A DNA stretch of 64,000 nt, taken from the NCBI RefSeq assembly GCF_002205895.1, contig NZ_NJDE01000008.1:266475-330474 (forward strand), read 5' to 3'. Positions 62,552-64,000 of the stretch are shown piece after piece. Positions within the stretch are counted from its first letter, which is position 1, and every line of letters begins with the position of its first letter. Position numbers and translations under genes: made by a program. The notes under the pieces are model-generated. The model searched no databases, was not told where the DNA came from, and worked only from the letters and a program-made list of their open reading frames with translations. This DNA is from Saccharibacillus sp. O23 (GTDB lineage Bacteria; Bacillota; Bacilli; Paenibacillales; Paenibacillaceae).

Positions 62552-62571
62552 TTAAAACAATGAAATTAAAA

Positions 62572-62646
62572 TGGCTGGGGGTATAGGATTTGAACCTATG
62601 CGTGACGGAGTCAAAGTCCGTTGCCTTACCGCTTGGCTAACCCCCA
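62572..62646 (-). tRNA. tRNA-Gln (TTG)
   Basis: 75 bases including encoded CCA; anticodon loop CTTTGAC; begins TGGGGGT, typical of Gln. Confidence 0.95.
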
Positions 62647-62653
62647 AAATAAA

Positions 62654-62728
62654 GGGCGATCGACGGGAATTGAACCCGCGAATGTCGGAGTCACAGTCCG
62701 ATGCGTTAACCCCTTCGCCACGACCGCC
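62654..62728 (-). tRNA. tRNA-His (GTG)
   Basis: 75 bases; anticodon loop CTGTGAC; an extra 5' G (G-1) opposite the C discriminator is encoded, the His identity element. Confidence 0.95.
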
Positions 62729-62768
62729 AAAATGCAAGATGAATCTTTGGGTTAAATATGAATTTCTA

Positions 62769-62842
62769 TGGCAGGGGCAGCAGGAATTGAACCCACACTA
62801 ACGGTTTTGGAGACCGCTGTTCTACCTTTAAACTATGCCCCT
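62769..62842 (-). tRNA. tRNA-Trp (CCA)
   Basis: 74 bases including encoded CCA; anticodon loop CTCCAAA; discriminator G. This is the species sensed by the trpS T-box leader. Confidence 0.95.
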
Positions 62843-62847
62843 ATAAC

Positions 62848-62932
62848 TGGTGGAGGCTGATGGATTCGAACCACCGAACTCAGAGAGAACAGATTTACAG
62901 TCTGCTGCGTTTGGCCACTTCGCTAAGCCTCC
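62848..62932 (-). tRNA. tRNA-Tyr (GTA)
   Basis: 85 bases including CCA; anticodon loop CTGTAAA; long variable arm. Confidence 0.95.
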
Positions 62933-62944
62933 ACATTCAAGAAA

Positions 62945-63020
<76 letters not shown>

Positions 63021-63055
63021 TTATTCATTGAGTGTGAAACATATCAAGTTGTAAA

Positions 63056-63131
63056 TGGTGGCTCGGGACGGAATCGAACCGCCGACACAAGGATTTTCAG
63101 TCCTTTGCTCTACCAACTGAGCTACCGAGCC
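63056..63131 (-). tRNA. tRNA-Phe (GAA)
   Basis: 76 bases including CCA; anticodon loop CTGAAAA. Confidence 0.95.
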
Positions 63132-63182
63132 GAGCAGTTGTTCCTGCTAGCCCGATCTCGAGCGATTGCAGAAGAATGAAAA

Positions 63183-63259
63183 TGGCGGAACTGACGGGAT
63201 TCGAACCCGCGGTCTCCTGCGTGACAGGCAGGCATGTTAGGCCTCTACACCACAGTTCC
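63183..63259 (-). tRNA. tRNA-Asp (GTC)
   Basis: 77 bases including CCA; anticodon loop CTGTCAC; discriminator G. Confidence 0.95.
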
Positions 63260-63278
63260 AGGCCAAAAGATGAAGCAA

Positions 63279-63352
<74 letters not shown>

Positions 63353-63370
63353 TCAGAGTGTAAATCAATA

Positions 63371-63446
63371 TGGTGGAGGCTGAGGGGATCGAACCCCCGA
63401 CCCTCTGCTTGTAAGGCAGATGCTCTCCCAGCTGAGCTAAGCCTCC
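63371..63446 (-). tRNA. tRNA-Val (TAC)
   Basis: 76 bases including CCA; anticodon loop CTTACAA. Confidence 0.95.
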
Positions 63447-63529
63447 ATTTCACATACGCTTACCATTATATCAGGTTAGCAGCCTTATGTCAAATGTTTT
63501 TTCGTGACTCTTCTTTTTGAAGAAGAGAA

Positions 63530-63601
63530 TGACCCGTAGGGGATTCGAACCCCTGTTACCTCCGTGAAAGGGAGGTGTCTTAACCCCTTGACCAACGGGC
63601 C
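63530..63601 (-). tRNA. tRNA-Glu (TTC)
   Basis: 72 bases; anticodon loop CTTTCAC; discriminator A; no CCA encoded. Confidence 0.94.
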
Positions 63602-63618
63602 TTGCTGCAAAATTACTA

Positions 63619-63709
63619 TGGCGGAGAGAGAGGGATTCGAACCCTCGAGACGCTTTAGACGCCTACACGATTTCCAATCGTGCTCCTTCGGCCACTCGGA
63701 CACCTCTCC
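63619..63709 (-). tRNA. tRNA-Ser (GGA)
   Basis: 91 bases including CCA; anticodon loop TTGGAAA; long variable arm. Confidence 0.95.
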
Positions 63710-63712
63710 ATA

Positions 63713-63788
63713 TGGCTCCCCGAACAGGACTCGAACCTGTGACAACTCGATTAACAGTCGAGTGCTCTACCAACTGAGCTATCAGGGA
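63713..63788 (-). tRNA. tRNA-Asn (GTT)
   Basis: 76 bases including CCA; anticodon loop CTGTTAA. First tRNA of the array, about 147 bases after the end of the 23S gene. Confidence 0.95.
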
Positions 63789-63934
63789 ACAATGCGGCTT
63801 GAATTCAAGCCAAATCAAGGTTTGCACCTTGAAAACTGGATCCGAAACGATCTCTTCGCGTCATCGAAGTGACTTTCGAGGAAGTCCATCCAAAGCATAT
63901 GCTTCCGATGTGACTTTTCTACGAAAAGTCTGTA

Positions 63935-64000
63935 GGATAAGCCCTCGACCGATTAGTACTGATCAGCTCCACACATTGCTGTGCTTCCACCCTCAGCCTA
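63935..64000 (-). rRNA. 23S rRNA, 3' end (partial)
   Basis: Read on the minus strand the segment contains GGTGGAAGCACAGCAATGTG, GAGCTGATCAGTACTAAT and CGGTCGAGGGCTTATCC, the conserved 3' end of bacterial 23S rRNA. The rest of the gene lies beyond the window. A hairpin AGACTTTTC/GAAAAGTC follows it. The 3' boundary is approximate. Confidence 0.93.

Noticed and set aside
63789..63934. 5S rRNA between 23S and tRNA-Asn
   Set aside because: No 5S core such as the GAAGAGG/CCGAACAC region is readable on either strand; only a hairpin and a spacer motif are present.

Overview
The window looks like chromosomal DNA from a GC-rich, low-GC-lineage Gram-positive bacterium of the Paenibacillaceae (Paenibacillus/Saccharibacillus type). 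Strong AGGAGG ribosome binding sites, a T-box leader on trpS, LiaFSR/PspA genes, a YycC-like peptide, KtrA, MprF and a tRNA array in the order of Bacillus subtilis trnD all point that way. The genus is inference. No phage, IS element or CRISPR array was found. Codon use is uniformly GC-biased except for one AT-rich island at about 37.4-38.8 kb.

Layout. 0-4.4 kb: the end of a Gfo/Idh/MocA dehydrogenase, then a TroA-type metal ABC importer under a textbook MntR box. 4.5-8.8 kb: two tandem class B PBP2 genes. 8.8-18.4 kb: housekeeping genes (transglutaminase-like membrane protein, Toprim protein, ctaB, T-box/trpS, pepF, small proteins). 18.4-25.4 kb: a carbohydrate module with an AraC regulator, a LplABC-like importer, a BadF/BadG-type kinase and a GH4 NAD-dependent glycosidase. 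25.4-26.7 kb: non-coding DNA with structured repeats. 26.7-30.2 kb: DUF2225, truncated globin, NAD kinase and YutD. 30.4-34.3 kb: AraC plus a dehydrogenase and two TIM-barrel isomerases. 34.6-37.2 kb: a drug-type MFS pump and an old-yellow-enzyme reductase. 37.4-38.8 kb: the AT-rich island, with an HTH/membrane regulator split at a T10 tract and a secreted precursor ending in a six-cysteine hydrophobic peptide of bacteriocin appearance. 38.9-47.8 kb: trmH-type methylase, ktrA, prfC, a MerR-regulated hydrolase, zwf and a secreted beta-helix protein with a CcpA site. 48.0-56.3 kb: an envelope-stress block (LiaI-like, PspA, PspC, PspA/LiaH, LiaF, LiaS, LiaR) followed by divergent mprF. 56.6-62.1 kb: a second dehydrogenase/isomerase cluster with a divergent AraC regulator. 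62.2-64 kb: sixteen tRNA genes directly behind the 3' end of a 23S rRNA.

Together the window carries sugar or polyol catabolic modules under AraC control, a dense set of cell-wall and envelope defence genes (PBP2 pair, Lia/Psp, MprF), and several clear cis-regulatory elements. The most novel items are the six-cysteine secreted peptide island with its T10-interrupted regulator, and a dispersed family of structured intergenic repeats that keeps its flanks while its stem arms change in a compensating way. All functions are inferred from reading the sequence; no database search was run.
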